Assembly: GCA_963800215.1 (NCBI GenBank)
Contig: CAWCZY010000006.1
Location: forward strand, 372,001-436,000
From: JAJPKK01 sp963800215
Lineage (GTDB): Bacteria > Pseudomonadota > Alphaproteobacteria > Rhizobiales > Xanthobacteraceae
Length of the DNA: 64,000 nt
Direction: 5' to 3'
The notes under the pieces were generated by a model. It worked only from the letters and a program-made list of their open reading frames with translations. It was not told where the DNA came from and made no database searches. The translations under genes and the position numbers were made by a program. Below are positions 53,165-64,000 of this stretch, one piece after another. Numbering within the stretch: the stretch's first letter is position 1; the number at the start of each line of letters is the position of its first letter.

Positions 53165-54940
53165 ATGGCCACGAAATTGAAGGAAGTCGATGTCGTCATC
53201 GTCGGGCTCGGCTGGACCGGCGGCATCCTGGGCAAGGAGCTGGCCGCGGCCGGATTGAAGGTGGTGGCGATCGAGCGCGGCGCCATGCGCACCACCGGCG
53301 ACGACTATTCGCTGCCCAATATCCGCGACGAGCTGCGCTACGTGGTCCGCCAGGACCTCATGATGAACACCGCGCGCGACACTCTCACGGTGCGCAACGA
53401 TCCGTCCCAGGAAGCGCTGCCGATGCGCCGGCTCGGCTCGTTCCTGCCCGGCGAGGGCGTCGGCGGTTCCGGCGTGCATTGGAGCGGCCATACCTGGCGC
53501 TGGACCGACATGGAGTTCAAGGTGCGCTCGCTGTACGAGGAGCGCTACGGCAAGAGCTTCATCCCGGCCGACATGACGATCCAGGACTGGGGCATCACCT
53601 ATGACGAGCTCGAGCCCTATTACGACCGGTTCGAATATACCGCCGCCATTTCCGGCAAGGCGGGCAATCTGCGCGGCGAGATCCAGCCCGGCGGCAATCC
53701 GTTCGAGGCGCCGCGCGCCCGCGAATATCCGCTGCCGCCGCTGACCGGGATCCTCGCCAGCGAAATGTTCAGCGCCGCCGCGCGCGACCACGGCTATCAT
53801 CCGTTTCCGCGGCCGTCCGCGAACGCGTCGCGCGCCTACACCAATCCGGACGGCGCCAAATTCGGCGCCTGCCAGTATTGCGGCTATTGCCAGCGCTTCG
53901 GCTGCGAAGCCAATGCGAAAGGCAGCCCGCACGTGGCGGTGATCCCGGCCGCGCTCGCCAATCCCAATTTCGAGTTGCGCACCCATTCCTGGGTCACCAA
54001 GGTGATCAAGGATTCCGACGGCAAGCGCGTCACCGGCGTGACCTACACCAACGTGCTCAACGGCGAGGAATACGAGCAGCCGGCCGGCATGGTGCTGTTG
54101 TGCGCCTACGCCATCAACAACGTGCACCTGATGCTGCTGTCGGGCATCGGCGAGGCCTATGACCCCGTCGCGCAGACCGGGGTGATCGGCAAGAACTACT
54201 GCTACCAGACCGGCACCGGCGCGACGCTGTTCTTCGAAGGCCGCCACTTCAACCCCTTCATGAACGCGGGCGGGTCGAACGCCACCATCGACGACTTCAA
54301 CATCAACTGGAAATTCGATCGCGGCCCGCTCGGCTTCCTCGGCGGCTTCAGTGTCGCGGGCGGCTTCAACACCGTGCTGCCGATCGGTTACCGCCCGGTG
54401 CCCAGCGGCACGCCCCAATGGGGCACGGCGTGGAAGGCGGCGACCTCGAAATGGTACCAGACCGCGATGCAGATCGGCGCCAGCGGAAGCGTCATGGCCA
54501 ACCGCTACAACTATTTCGATCTCGACCCGACCTATCGCAACGCGTTCGGCCAGCCTTTGATGCGCATGACGTTCGACTACAAGGAGAACGAACACAAGAT
54601 GGGACGGCACGCCGCCGAGCTCATCAATACCATGGCGCGGGCCATGAATCCGACGCGGCTCAACCCGGCCGTCGCCCGCACCAATCCGTGGACGGTGGTG
54701 CCCTATCAGAGCACGCACAACACCGGCGGCACCATCATGGGCACCAACCCGAAAGCGAGCGCCTTGAACAAGTACCTGCAGAGCTGGGATTGCCACAACC
54801 TGTTCGTGGTGGGCGCCAACGTGTTCCCGCACAATTCCTCCTACAACCCGACCGGCCCGGTGGGCGCACTCGCCTATTGGACCGTGGATGCGATCAAGAA
54901 CCGCTACCTCAAGAACCCCGGCCCGCTGGTGTCGGCATGA
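53165..54940 (+). CDS. GMC-family flavoprotein dehydrogenase, large subunit
   Basis: 591 aa. The FAD Rossmann motif is VIVGLGWTGGILGKELAAAG, and SFLPGEGVGGSGVHWSGHTW is the flavin-contact region of gluconate/fructose/sorbitol dehydrogenases. A Cys-rich patch, CQYCGYCQRFGCE, is present (an iron-sulfur-like cluster in related glucose dehydrogenases). The C-terminal GMC block has the catalytic His and Asn: THNTGGTIMGTNP and NVFPHNSSYNPTGPVGALAY. It oxidises a sugar or polyol in the periplasm and passes electrons to the cytochrome. The exact substrate is not given by the sequence. Its stop overlaps the cytochrome start. Confidence 0.93.
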   Translation: MATKLKEVDVVIVGLGWTGGILGKELAAAGLKVVAIERGAMRTTGDDYSLPNIRDELRYVVRQDLMMNTARDTLTVRNDPSQEALPMRRLGSFLPGEGVGGSGVHWSGHTWRWTDMEFKVRSLYEERYGKSFIPADMTIQDWGITYDELEPYYDRFEYTAAISGKAGNLRGEIQPGGNPFEAPRAREYPLPPLTGILASEMFSAAARDHGYHPFPRPSANASRAYTNPDGAKFGACQYCGYCQRFGCEANAKGSPHVAVIPAALANPNFELRTHSWVTKVIKDSDGKRVTGVTYTNVLNGEEYEQPAGMVLLCAYAINNVHLMLLSGIGEAYDPVAQTGVIGKNYCYQTGTGATLFFEGRHFNPFMNAGGSNATIDDFNINWKFDRGPLGFLGGFSVAGGFNTVLPIGYRPVPSGTPQWGTAWKAATSKWYQTAMQIGASGSVMANRYNYFDLDPTYRNAFGQPLMRMTFDYKENEHKMGRHAAELINTMARAMNPTRLNPAVARTNPWTVVPYQSTHNTGGTIMGTNPKASALNKYLQSWDCHNLFVVGANVFPHNSSYNPTGPVGALAYWTVDAIKNRYLKNPGPLVSA

Positions 54941-55320
54941 GGGTGGTGGCGATGGGACGGATGATGGGAGCAATGGCGCTCCTGCTTGCGGTGGCCGGCG
55001 CGGCGCGCGCCGACGGCGACGCCGGGCGCGGCGAGAAGCGCTTTGAGGAATGCGCGACCTGCCATTCCACTCAAGCCGGCGTCAATGGCGTCGGGCCGAG
55101 CCTGCACGATCTGTTCGGGCGCAAGGCCGGGTCGCTCGACGACTACCGCTATTCGCCGGCGATGAGGCGCAGCGGCATCACCTGGACGCCGCAGACGCTC
55201 GCCACCTTCATCGCCGATCCGCAAAAGGCGGTGCCCAACAACCGCATGCCGTTCGCCGGCATGCCCGACGCCGCCGAGCGCGCCGACCTGATTGCCTATC
55301 TGGAGAAGGCGTCGAAGTAG
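54937..55320 (+). CDS. Monoheme cytochrome c subunit of the GMC dehydrogenase
   Basis: 127 aa, ATG overlapping the previous stop (ATGA). The signal peptide is AMALLLAVAGAARADGDA. The heme site CATCH is followed by NGVGPSLHDLFGRKAGSLDD, with the Met ligand in NNRMPFAGMP. This is class I cytochrome c2-like. Dehydrogenases of this group often carry a larger triheme cytochrome. A single small one, as here, would hand electrons on to a terminal oxidase. Confidence 0.9.
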   Translation: MRVVAMGRMMGAMALLLAVAGAARADGDAGRGEKRFEECATCHSTQAGVNGVGPSLHDLFGRKAGSLDDYRYSPAMRRSGITWTPQTLATFIADPQKAVPNNRMPFAGMPDAAERADLIAYLEKASK

Positions 55321-55332
55321 ACCGAATTTGCC

Positions 55333-55542
55333 TCAGTTCGCGACCGGTACCAGTTCGAAGACAAGGCCATATTTGGCGGCAGCAGCGACATCGCCGTCTC
55401 GTAGCGCTTTGCGGACGGTATCGAGTTTGGCGGCGTCCTCGATCGACAAATAGGGCGACCAGCTGCTGTCATCCTCGATCAACTCGACGGGGACTTCAGC
55501 GGCGTACCGGCCTTCGTGAATGAGCTTGGTCTTTCGACTCAT
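55333..55542 (-). CDS. Small protein, probable antitoxin partner of DUF4258
   Basis: 69 aa from the ATG complementary to 55540-55542. It begins MSRKTKLIHEGRYAAEVPVE, then SPYLSIEDAAKLDTVRKALR and ends GLVFELVPVAN. It is short, acidic and soluble. It directly follows, and overlaps, a DUF4258 reading frame on the same strand, an arrangement often seen for toxin-antitoxin-like pairs. No DNA-binding motif is seen, so regulation cannot be claimed. Confidence 0.7.
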   Translation of the reverse strand: MSRKTKLIHEGRYAAEVPVELIEDDSSWSPYLSIEDAAKLDTVRKALRDGDVAAAAKYGLVFELVPVAN

Positions 55543-55833
55543 GGCATTTTCCGTCTCGTAAAATCACTCGACCATCGCAAGGATCTGGCCGATAGGCCGT
55601 CACCACGACGGCGGGCTCCGTACGGCCCTTCGGGATTCCCCAGAGCACATGTATGGCCCTGCCTGAGTCGTCCTTTTGCGGGACGAGAACACTCGGTCCT
55701 TTTGCAAATCCTCGACCGCAACGGCGGTACCGACGCCATTAAGGACATCCATTGCAAATATACTATCGTTGGCGAACTCATCATAGCCATGTTCGGAAAT
55801 GCGAACTTTGCCCTCGGCGACCAGCGCTTGCAC
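55496..55833 (-). pseudogene. DUF4258-family protein (toxin-like), frameshifted
   Basis: Two frames on the minus strand rebuild the domain. The first, from the ATG complementary to 55831-55833, is MQALVAEGKVRISEHGYDEF through MDVLNGVGTAVAVED. The second, after a break near 55715, is FAKGPSVLVPQKDDSGRAIH, VLWGIPKGRTEPAVVVTAYR and PDPCDGRVILRDGKCHE. HVLWGIPKG and AVVVTAYRPD are characteristic of DUF4258. A few bases missing at the join explain the break. The frame overlaps the putative antitoxin start. Confidence 0.7.
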
Positions 55834-56091
55834 CGCAATCAGGGTGTCGCTCGCGCTCGCTCCTCATCCCGCCAGCTGCGGCATGGGTCGGACTAGCGGG
55901 CGGGTCAGCGGCGTAGTTTGTGCGGTGCCGCCCCGCCGGCAGTTGGCCCGACCTCCATCCAACCGTCAAGTTACTGATCTTTTTAACATAAATTTGGCTC
56001 ATCCGGCGCCGCTTTGGGTGGCAATCCGGCACCGGAAGCGCTATCTAAGGGCCAGCAATTCACGAGAACTTTTCACGGCGGTTTTTCACTT

Positions 56092-58849
<2,758 letters not shown>

Positions 58850-58866
58850 GGGTCTTCGTGGTGTCC

Positions 58867-58941
58867 GTAGCCCGGATTGAGCGTCAAGCGAAATCCGGGA
58901 TCGCCCACCCCGGATGTCCGCTTCGCTCCCATCCGGGCTAC
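58867..58941. repeat. Inverted repeat, family E (GTAGCCCGGA..TCCGGGCTAC)
   Basis: GTAGCCCGGA at 58867-58876 pairs with TCCGGGCTAC at 58932-58941, with internal CCCGGAT units. It lies just after gyrA. It is a REP-like element different from families A-D. Confidence 0.75.
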
Positions 58942-59089
58942 GTGTCTGCGACGAGCGCCAATCGGATCGCTTCCAAAACGCCTTCTATATTCTCATCGAT
59001 TTCCGGGTTGCCGAAGCGGAGCACGCGGTAACCAAACTCATTCAGCGTCCGGTCTCTCAATTCGTCGCGCTCGCGATGCCCTTTCTTAT
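58938..59089 (-). pseudogene. DUF559 endonuclease-like C-terminal remnant
   Basis: The minus strand reads RERDELRDRTLNEFGYRVLR, FGNPEIDENIEGVLEAIRL and ends ALVADT. RT..FGYRVLRFxNxEIxxNIEGVLExI is the C-terminal end of DUF559 proteins, a PD-(D/E)XK endonuclease-like family related to Vsr. Upstream (on this strand) the frame runs straight into palindromic element C at 59090. The catalytic N-terminal part is absent, so it is a truncated relic. Confidence 0.6.
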
Positions 59090-59204
59090 CCCTCCCCGTC
59101 TTCGGGGAGGGCAGGGTGGGGTTCTTTCTTCCTTTGCTCGGCTGTGCCTGTGGCCCCCACCCGACCGAGCTTCGCTCGGCCACCCTCCCCGAAAACGGGG
59201 AGGG
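59090..59204. repeat. Palindromic element, family C (copy 2)
   Basis: CCCTCCCCGTCTTCGGGGAG to ..CGGGGAGGG, about 115 bp, alike at both ends to the copy at 45960-46075. It sits at the break point of the DUF559 remnant. Confidence 0.8.
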
Positions 59205-59212
59205 AAAGTGGG

Positions 59213-60211
59213 TCACAAATCCATCGTGGCGGGGGCGAACAGCTCTTCGATCTCGACGCGCCGGTCTGTCAGCCCCTGCGCGTGGACGTAGTCCGCAATG
59301 GTCTCCAGCACCTTGCGTGTCGCCTTCACGCCATACGCCATGGGGTCGGCGGCCAGCGCGCGCCTCACGTCGTCGCCGATGAGGCCGGTTTCGAAATGGG
59401 AGGCGAGCGCGGTGGTGCCGGCGCGCAGCACGGCGGCGCGGGCGGCGGCGAAGGCGGAATAGAGGTTGAGCGCGATCCAGGGATGCTGCTCCACCAGCGC
59501 GCGGCGGACCACCACGGTGTGGTTGATCGGATAGAGGCCGGTCTTGGCGTAGTAGCGGCGGCCCTCGGCGGCGCGGTCGGGAAACAGCGCCCGCACCCGC
59601 TTGTCGGCGGAAAGGTCGATGCGGCTGCGGTCGACCAGGTTGGGGTTGGTGAGGTAGAGCAGCGTCGCGTCGAGCTCGCCGCGCGTGAGCATCTCGCCGA
59701 TATTGGTGCTGGCGGGCATCTGGTGGACGGTCACTCCCGGCGGCGGTTTGAAGCCGGTCGCGCCGCCATGGCTTTTGTCGCCGCGCTCCATGAAGAACTC
59801 CATGTCGCGGGGATGCACTCCGAACTCGTTCTCCAGTGCGCCGCGGCCCCAGATCGCCGCGGTCTGCTGATATTCCGGCACGCCGACCCGCTTGCCCTTG
59901 AGGTCAGCGGGGGTGGCGATCCCGGCATCGGCGCGTACCAGGATGCGGGTGTGGAAGAACTCGCGGGTGGTGAACACCGGCAGCGCCACCCACGGCGTCG
60001 GCCCCCGCGCGGTCGAGATCACCAGCGACGACATCGACATTTCGGACACGTCGAACTCGGCGAATTTGAGCTGCCGCCAGAACATCTCGGAAGGGTGCAC
60101 GGTGGTCGGCGTCAGGCTGATGCCCTCGGGCACCACGTCGCCGTCGATCAGCGGCCGCGTGTTCGGATTGTCGGAGAGCGCGATGCTCAGAGCCAGGCGG
60201 CTGCGGGCCAT
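59213..60211 (-). CDS. 4,5-dihydroxyphthalate decarboxylase (Pht5)-like / NMT1-type substrate-binding protein
   Basis: 332 aa with no signal peptide. Type II periplasmic-binding-protein fold: SIALSDNPNTRPLIDGDVVP, FDVSEMSMSSLVISTARG, LPVFTTREFFHTRILVRADA, LKGKRVGVPEYQQTAAIWGR, ELDATLLYLTNPNLVDRSR and TGLYPINHTVVVRRAL. These are the blocks of proteins called 4,5-dihydroxyphthalate decarboxylase, several of which are cytoplasmic. True decarboxylase activity is known for few of them. It is co-directional with, and 4 bp after, the Bug receptor gene 60216-61184, so the two are probably one operon for an aromatic or carboxylic acid. Confidence 0.85.
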   Translation of the reverse strand: MARSRLALSIALSDNPNTRPLIDGDVVPEGISLTPTTVHPSEMFWRQLKFAEFDVSEMSMSSLVISTARGPTPWVALPVFTTREFFHTRILVRADAGIATPADLKGKRVGVPEYQQTAAIWGRGALENEFGVHPRDMEFFMERGDKSHGGATGFKPPPGVTVHQMPASTNIGEMLTRGELDATLLYLTNPNLVDRSRIDLSADKRVRALFPDRAAEGRRYYAKTGLYPINHTVVVRRALVEQHPWIALNLYSAFAAARAAVLRAGTTALASHFETGLIGDDVRRALAADPMAYGVKATRKVLETIADYVHAQGLTDRRVEIEELFAPATMDL

Positions 60212-60215
60212 GCCG

Positions 60216-61184
60216 TCAGTCCTCCTTCAGTCCGAGCTTGGCGACGATCGGGGCCCATTTTTCGTGCTCGGACTTCATGTGCCTCGCGAGGTCCTCGGGC
60301 GTGCCGCCGCGCGGCTGGGCGGAGAGCCGGGTCAGCGCCTCCTTCATGCTGTAGGAGCCGAGCGCCTCGTTGGCGGCGTGGTTGAGCTTGGCGATGATTG
60401 CCGGCGGGGTGCCAAGGGGAGCCAGCAGCGCCACCCAGGCGCCGCTGTTGATGGCGGGATAGCCGAGCTCGGGCATCGCCGGCACGTCCGGCAGTTCGGC
60501 CAGGCGCTTCGGGTTCGATACCGCGAGCGCCTTGAGCCGGCCGTCGCGGATGAATTGCAGCGAAGTCCCGGCGGTGTCGAACGTCAGCTGCACCTGCCCC
60601 GCGACCACGTCGGTGAGCGCCGGGCCGCCGCCCTTGTAGGGCACGTGGACGATGTCGGTGCCGGTGAGCTGCTTGAACAGCTCGGCGGTGAGGTGGGGCA
60701 GGGTGCCGGCGCCGCCGGTGGAATAATTGAGCTTGCCGGGATTGGCCTTGGCATAGGCGACGAGCTCGGCGACCGAATTGAAGGGCGTCGCGGGATAGGC
60801 GACCAGCACTTGCGGGGTCTCGGCGATGAGTGCGATGGGTGCGAAGCTCGTCTCGTCATAGCCGGCGCTCTTGTAGACCATCGGGCTCATGATCAGGCCG
60901 CTCGCGGCGCTCACCAGCAGGGTGTAGCCGTCCGGATCGGCCGCGGCCGCCGCCTTGGAGCCGAGCGTATTGCCGGCGCCGGCGCGGTTCTCCACGATGA
61001 CGTTCTGGCCGAGTGCCGCCGGCAGCGCATTGGCGAGGAGCCGTGCCATCACGTCGACCGGACCGCCCGCCGGCGTCGGCACGATGATCTTGATCGGCCG
61101 GTTCGGATAAGGCTGCGCCGCCGCGGGCGCGGCTGCAGCGACGCCGAGCGCTGCCAGCGCGGCAAGCAGTGTCGTGCGGATCAT
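60216..61184 (-). CDS. Bug-family tripartite tricarboxylate transporter receptor (copy 3)
   Basis: 322 aa from the ATG complementary to 61182-61184. The signal peptide is LLAALAALGVAAAAPAAAQP. Receptor blocks are YPNRPIKIIVPTPAGGPVDV, AGAGNTLGSKAAAAADPDGY, YSTGGAGTLPHLTAELFKQL, VPYKGGGPALTDVVAGQVQL and AELPDVPAMPELGYPAINSG. It has no TctA/TctB genes beside it. Four bases separate its stop from the Pht5-like start, so the receptor is probably translated first in that operon. Confidence 0.93.
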   Translation of the reverse strand: MIRTTLLAALAALGVAAAAPAAAQPYPNRPIKIIVPTPAGGPVDVMARLLANALPAALGQNVIVENRAGAGNTLGSKAAAAADPDGYTLLVSAASGLIMSPMVYKSAGYDETSFAPIALIAETPQVLVAYPATPFNSVAELVAYAKANPGKLNYSTGGAGTLPHLTAELFKQLTGTDIVHVPYKGGGPALTDVVAGQVQLTFDTAGTSLQFIRDGRLKALAVSNPKRLAELPDVPAMPELGYPAINSGAWVALLAPLGTPPAIIAKLNHAANEALGSYSMKEALTRLSAQPRGGTPEDLARHMKSEHEKWAPIVAKLGLKED

Positions 61185-61307
61185 GGGCCCTCCCGGTTCA
61201 TTTTGGCGGCGCAAACCGGCCGCGGATTTGCAGTCCAACCCAATCCACCTAAGTCGTACCGACGGCAAGGGTCAAGGCGACGCGGCTTGCCGCCTTAGGC
61301 CGTCGAT

Positions 61308-61559
61308 CAGATACGGCGACTTCCTGCCGGACATCTCGCACAGCCGCCGAAGATCGGCAGGCACGATGCGAAGGCGACGAGATAGGCGAGGGAAACCCAG
61401 CTGACCAACTCCGGCGAGGCAGCGAATGTCTTGCCCAAAGTCCGGCAGAGCGAGCTGCACGATGGTGGCGTCGAGCTGGCCGATGAATGCCCCGATGGAG
61501 ACCAACCCGACGACAAGTCACGGATACCAGGGCTTGCGGGTGAAATATTCGTCGGGCAT
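61308..61559 (-). pseudogene. DHA2-type MFS drug exporter, N-terminal relic
   Basis: From the ATG complementary to 61557-61559 the frame reads MPDEYFTRKPWYP, a TGA stop, then LVVGLVSIGAFIGQLDATIV and QLAL. After frame changes come SPELVSWVSLAYLVAFASCL and RLCEMSGRKSPYL. GxLDxTIVxxALP and the RLxxxxGRK loop are the first motifs of 14-helix EmrB/QacA transporters. Similarity ends near 61308. A stop, at least two shifts and loss of 90% of the protein show true decay, unlike the single-base breaks elsewhere. Confidence 0.65.
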
Positions 61560-61563
61560 CGCA

Positions 61564-62526
61564 TCAGTCGAGCCGCACGCCGGCGGCGCGCACCGTTTCC
61601 GCCCATTTCGGGATCTCGGCGGCGATCATGGCGCCGAAGCTTTCGGGCGTGCCGAAATTGGGCTCGGCGCCGAGGCGCGCGAGGCTTTCGCGCGCCTCCT
61701 CGGAGCGGAAGCTGTCGATGACGGCGCGGTTGAGCTTCGCCACCACCTCCGGCGGCGTGCCGGCCGGCGCGACGATGCCGGTCCACGACATCGACACGAA
61801 GCCGGGATAGCCGCTCTCGATCATGGTCGGCACGTCCGGCAGTTCCGGGCTGCGCGTGGCGCCGGTGACGACCAGCGGGATCACCGTGCCCTCGCGCACA
61901 TGGCCGACCATCACGGAGATCGGCTCGAACGCCATGTCCATCTGCCCCGACAGCACGTCGGTGATCGCGGTCGCCGCGCCCTTGTAGGGGATGTGCACGA
62001 TATCGATGCCGGTGCGCATCTTGAGCATTTCCCCGGTGAGATGGGGCAGCGTGCCGGTCGGGGCACCGAAGTTCACTTTGCCCGGATTGGCCTTGGCGTA
62101 GGCGACGAGCTCGGCGAGGGTGAGCGCGGGAATATGCGGCGAGATCGCGAGCACGAACGGCACGCTGGAGATCATGCCGACCGGCACGAAGCTTTTCACG
62201 GGGTCGTAGCCGAGATTGCGGTAGAGCGAGGGCCCGGCGGCGAGCGTGGTGGAACTCCCGAACAACAGCGTGTAGCCGTCGGGCTCCGCCATCGCCGCAG
62301 CCCGCGAGCCCAGCGTGCCACCGGCGCCGGGACGGTTGTCGATGATCACCTGGCCGAGCCCGATGGCAAGCCGCTGGACCACGACGCGCGCCATCACGTC
62401 GACCGGGCCGCCCGGCGGAAACGGCACGATCAGCTTGATCGGACGGTTGGGATAGGGCTGCGCCTGCGCCGGAAGTGCGGTCGCGGCGGCGAGCAGCAGT
62501 GCAGCGAGCGCAGCCCGTATCTTCAT
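61564..62526 (-). CDS. Bug-family tripartite tricarboxylate transporter receptor (copy 4)
   Basis: 320 aa from the ATG complementary to 62524-62526. The signal peptide is ALAALLLAAATALPAQAQP. Blocks: YPNRPIKLIVPFPPGGPVDV, RPGAGGTLGSRAAAMAEPDG, NFGAPTGTLPHLTGEMLKMR, IPYKGAATAITDVLSGQMDM and LPDVPTMIESGYPGFVSM. It is a paralog of the three other receptors here. The MFS relic separates it from copy 3. No other transport gene is near. Confidence 0.93.
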   Translation of the reverse strand: MKIRAALAALLLAAATALPAQAQPYPNRPIKLIVPFPPGGPVDVMARVVVQRLAIGLGQVIIDNRPGAGGTLGSRAAAMAEPDGYTLLFGSSTTLAAGPSLYRNLGYDPVKSFVPVGMISSVPFVLAISPHIPALTLAELVAYAKANPGKVNFGAPTGTLPHLTGEMLKMRTGIDIVHIPYKGAATAITDVLSGQMDMAFEPISVMVGHVREGTVIPLVVTGATRSPELPDVPTMIESGYPGFVSMSWTGIVAPAGTPPEVVAKLNRAVIDSFRSEEARESLARLGAEPNFGTPESFGAMIAAEIPKWAETVRAAGVRLD

Positions 62527-62679
62527 CGCGGACTCATCCGGCGCGGGGATCGCGGACGCCAACCTAGCCCATTCGACCCCCGGCTGCGAAGCCGCCCCGG
62601 CGTGACAATTTCCCGCGCAGCAGCGCCGGGCATCCGGCCTTGCTCGGCGGATTCATCCCGTTGAAGAGACGGGGGAACT

Positions 62680-62773
62680 CCCTCTCCCGCTTGCGGGGGA
62701 GGGTTGGGGAGGGGCTCTTACGGCGCATCCGCGAATTCCCCTCCCTGACCCTCCCCCGCAAGCGGGAGAGGGG
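62680..62773. repeat. Palindromic repeat, family A
   Basis: CCCTCTCCCGCTTGCGGGGG.. and ..CTCCCCCGCAAGCGGGAGAG in inverted orientation, 90 bp before coaD. It matches the copies at 32468 and 37251 almost base for base at the hairpins. Confidence 0.8.
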
Positions 62774-62862
62774 ACGAAAACACAATCGATTGTCGGCGTA
62801 GCTCCGCGTTCGGCCGCTCCGGCCGCCTTGCGGGAAACTGGCCCAAAGGCTAGATCGAGCCC

Positions 62863-63372
62863 ATGCAACCCATCGCCCTCTATGTCGGCTCTTTCGATCC
62901 CGTGACCAATGGGCACATCGACGTGGTCCGCCACGCCGCCAAGCTGGCGAGCCGGCTGGTGATCGCGATCGGCGTTCATCCCGGCAAGGCGCCGTTGTTT
63001 TCCGCCGACGAACGGCTGGCGATGATCACCGAGACCTGCGCCGACATGGTGCGTGGCCTCGGCTGCGCGTTCGACTGCATGACCTTCGACGATCTCGCGG
63101 TCGCGGCGGCACGGCGGGTCGGCGCCACCATGATAATTCGCGGGTTGCGCGACGGCACCGATCTCGACTACGAAATGCAGCTTGCCGGGATGAACGCGCA
63201 GATGGCTCCCGAGGTGCAGACGGTGTTTCTGCCCGCTTCACCCCTGGTACGTCCCATCACCGCCACCCTGGTCCGGCAGATTGCCGCCATGGGCGGTGAT
63301 ATTTCGGCCTTCGTGCCGGCCGTGGTGGCCGGCCGCCTCAAGAAAAAGTTTGCTGGCAAAATTCACAACTGA
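62863..63372 (+). CDS. coaD: Phosphopantetheine adenylyltransferase
   Basis: 169 aa, the usual length. Nucleotidyltransferase fold with the (T/H)xGH motif in YVGSFDPVTNGHIDVVRHAA (His18), ISVH-like IAIGVHPGKAPLFSADERLA, ATMIIRGLRDGTDLDYEMQL and VRPITATLVRQIAAMGGDIS, in which the usual ISSS of the last block reads ITAT. It joins AMP to 4'-phosphopantetheine, the fourth step of CoA synthesis from pantothenate. The cyclophilin gene starts 12 bp downstream on the same strand, a gene order common in Rhizobiales. Confidence 0.96.
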   Translation: MQPIALYVGSFDPVTNGHIDVVRHAAKLASRLVIAIGVHPGKAPLFSADERLAMITETCADMVRGLGCAFDCMTFDDLAVAAARRVGATMIIRGLRDGTDLDYEMQLAGMNAQMAPEVQTVFLPASPLVRPITATLVRQIAAMGGDISAFVPAVVAGRLKKKFAGKIHN

Positions 63373-63384
63373 GAGGAAGCTCCC

Positions 63385-63960
63385 ATGATGCGCATGCTCG
63401 CACTGTTCGCGGTTCTCTTCGCCGTCGCCCCGGCCGCCATTGTTCCAGCCCTCGCCCAACAGGGGCTGCCCGCCGGCGCGGACCCTCAGAACACGCTCAT
63501 CATCGATACGACCCAGGGCCGCATCGTGGTGAAGTTGCGCAACGACCTCGCGCCCAAGCATGCAGCGCGGCTCAAGCAGCTTGCCCAGGACAAGTTCTAT
63601 GACAACGTACCCTTCCATCGGGTCATCGCGGGCTTCATGGCGCAGACCGGCGACGGCCAGAACGGCAACGGCACCGGCGGCTCGAAATACCCGAACGTGC
63701 CTGCCGAGTTCTCGAACGTGCCGTTCACGCGCGGCGTCGTCGGCATGGCGCGCACCAACGACCCCAATTCCGCCAACAGCCAGTTCTTCATCATGTTCGC
63801 CGATGCGCCCTCCCTCAACGGCAAGTACACCGTGGTCGGTCAGGTGCTGTCCGGCATGGAAGTCGCCGACAAGCTCAAGAAGGGCGACGCGCAAACCAAC
63901 GGGACCGTGGTCGGGCCCGACAAGATGACCAGCGTGCGGGTCGCGGCGGACGTCAAATGA
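63385..63960 (+). CDS. Exported cyclophilin-type peptidyl-prolyl cis-trans isomerase
   Basis: 191 aa with a signal peptide (MLALFAVLFAVAPAAIVPAL, cut near ALAQQ). Cyclophilin core: FYDNVPFHRVIAGFMAQTGD (catalytic Arg), GSKYPNVPAEFSNVPFTRGV, VGMARTNDPNSANSQFFIMF, and LNGKYTVVGQVLSGMEVADK. It speeds up proline isomerisation of proteins folding in the periplasm. It is probably co-transcribed with coaD. Its stop overlaps the next ATG. Confidence 0.95.
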   Translation: MMRMLALFAVLFAVAPAAIVPALAQQGLPAGADPQNTLIIDTTQGRIVVKLRNDLAPKHAARLKQLAQDKFYDNVPFHRVIAGFMAQTGDGQNGNGTGGSKYPNVPAEFSNVPFTRGVVGMARTNDPNSANSQFFIMFADAPSLNGKYTVVGQVLSGMEVADKLKKGDAQTNGTVVGPDKMTSVRVAADVK

Positions 63961-64000
63961 CGACGCCCCGATACGATCGGGGGGTATTGGCGCTGGCGGC
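63957..64000 (+). CDS. Start of a further gene (cut by the right edge)
   Basis: The ATG at 63957 overlaps the cyclophilin stop (ATGA) and reads MTTPRYDRGVLALAA to the window end. The overlap is the usual sign of a coupled downstream gene, but 15 residues are too few to name it. Confidence 0.35.
   Translation, partial: MTTPRYDRGVLALA

Noticed and set aside
53078..54973. A 631-codon minus-strand frame opposite the GMC dehydrogenase
   Set aside because: It is a mirror of the GMC coding strand with composition bias and no domain.

Overview
The window looks like chromosomal DNA of a high-GC alphaproteobacterium of the Hyphomicrobiales (Rhizobiales), close to Bradyrhizobium and Xanthobacteraceae-type relatives. 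The reasons are the codon use, a D-tartrate dehydratase very like the Bradyrhizobium enzyme, four orphan 'Bug' solute receptors, an ISNCY-type transposase remnant, an alphaproteobacterial LexA box (GAAC-N7-GAAC) upstream of ssb, and many short palindromic repeats. No rRNA, tRNA, CRISPR array or intact prophage was seen.

Layout. (1) 1-5773: a partial FkbM methyltransferase, then a compact cluster of a BchC-like dehydrogenase, a 6-pyruvoyl-tetrahydropterin-synthase-fold protein without its catalytic residues, a GT4 glycosyltransferase, a methyltransferase, a convergent RibD-type reductase and a divergent GTP cyclohydrolase II. Together they resemble a pathway from GTP to a glycosylated or methylated pterin- or pyrimidine-type metabolite. 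This is the best candidate here for an undescribed system. (2) 5.9-12.0 kb: an accessory stretch between two transposase remnants, with a SoxC-like sulfite dehydrogenase, its cytochrome c, a Met-rich secreted protein and small unknowns. (3) 12-17 kb: polysaccharide deacetylase, isovaleryl-CoA dehydrogenase, a frameshifted Pit phosphate transporter. (4) 16.8-20.6 kb: an arsR-arsC-aquaglyceroporin operon with a perfect palindromic operator, next to what looks like a second, decayed ars unit feeding an MFS transporter. (5) 21-30 kb: exported MsrA, two aldo/keto reductases (one frameshifted), RraA-like, YdcF, DUF599, rhodanese, GST, SDR and two secreted proteins.

(6) 30-39 kb: catabolic genes: a TPP enzyme with a small membrane protein, a cyclase-family hydrolase, two Bug receptors, D-tartrate dehydratase and methylcrotonyl-CoA carboxylase beta (the last two frameshifted). 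(7) 39-46 kb: small membrane and exported proteins, a ThiS-like plus beta-propeller pair, a phosphotransferase, NnrU, PanB and a HigBA toxin-antitoxin pair. (8) 46-64 kb: uvrA, an esterase, ssb, a quinone-oxidoreductase-like enzyme, a three-gene GMC dehydrogenase/cytochrome operon, a damaged DUF4258 pair, gyrA, a Pht5-like protein, two more Bug receptors, coaD and a cyclophilin.

Quality warning. At least eight otherwise well-conserved reading frames are each broken by about one base, including the essential gene gyrA. Most of these breaks are probably sequence errors rather than real pseudogenes. Coordinates given for frameshifted genes span all the frames involved.
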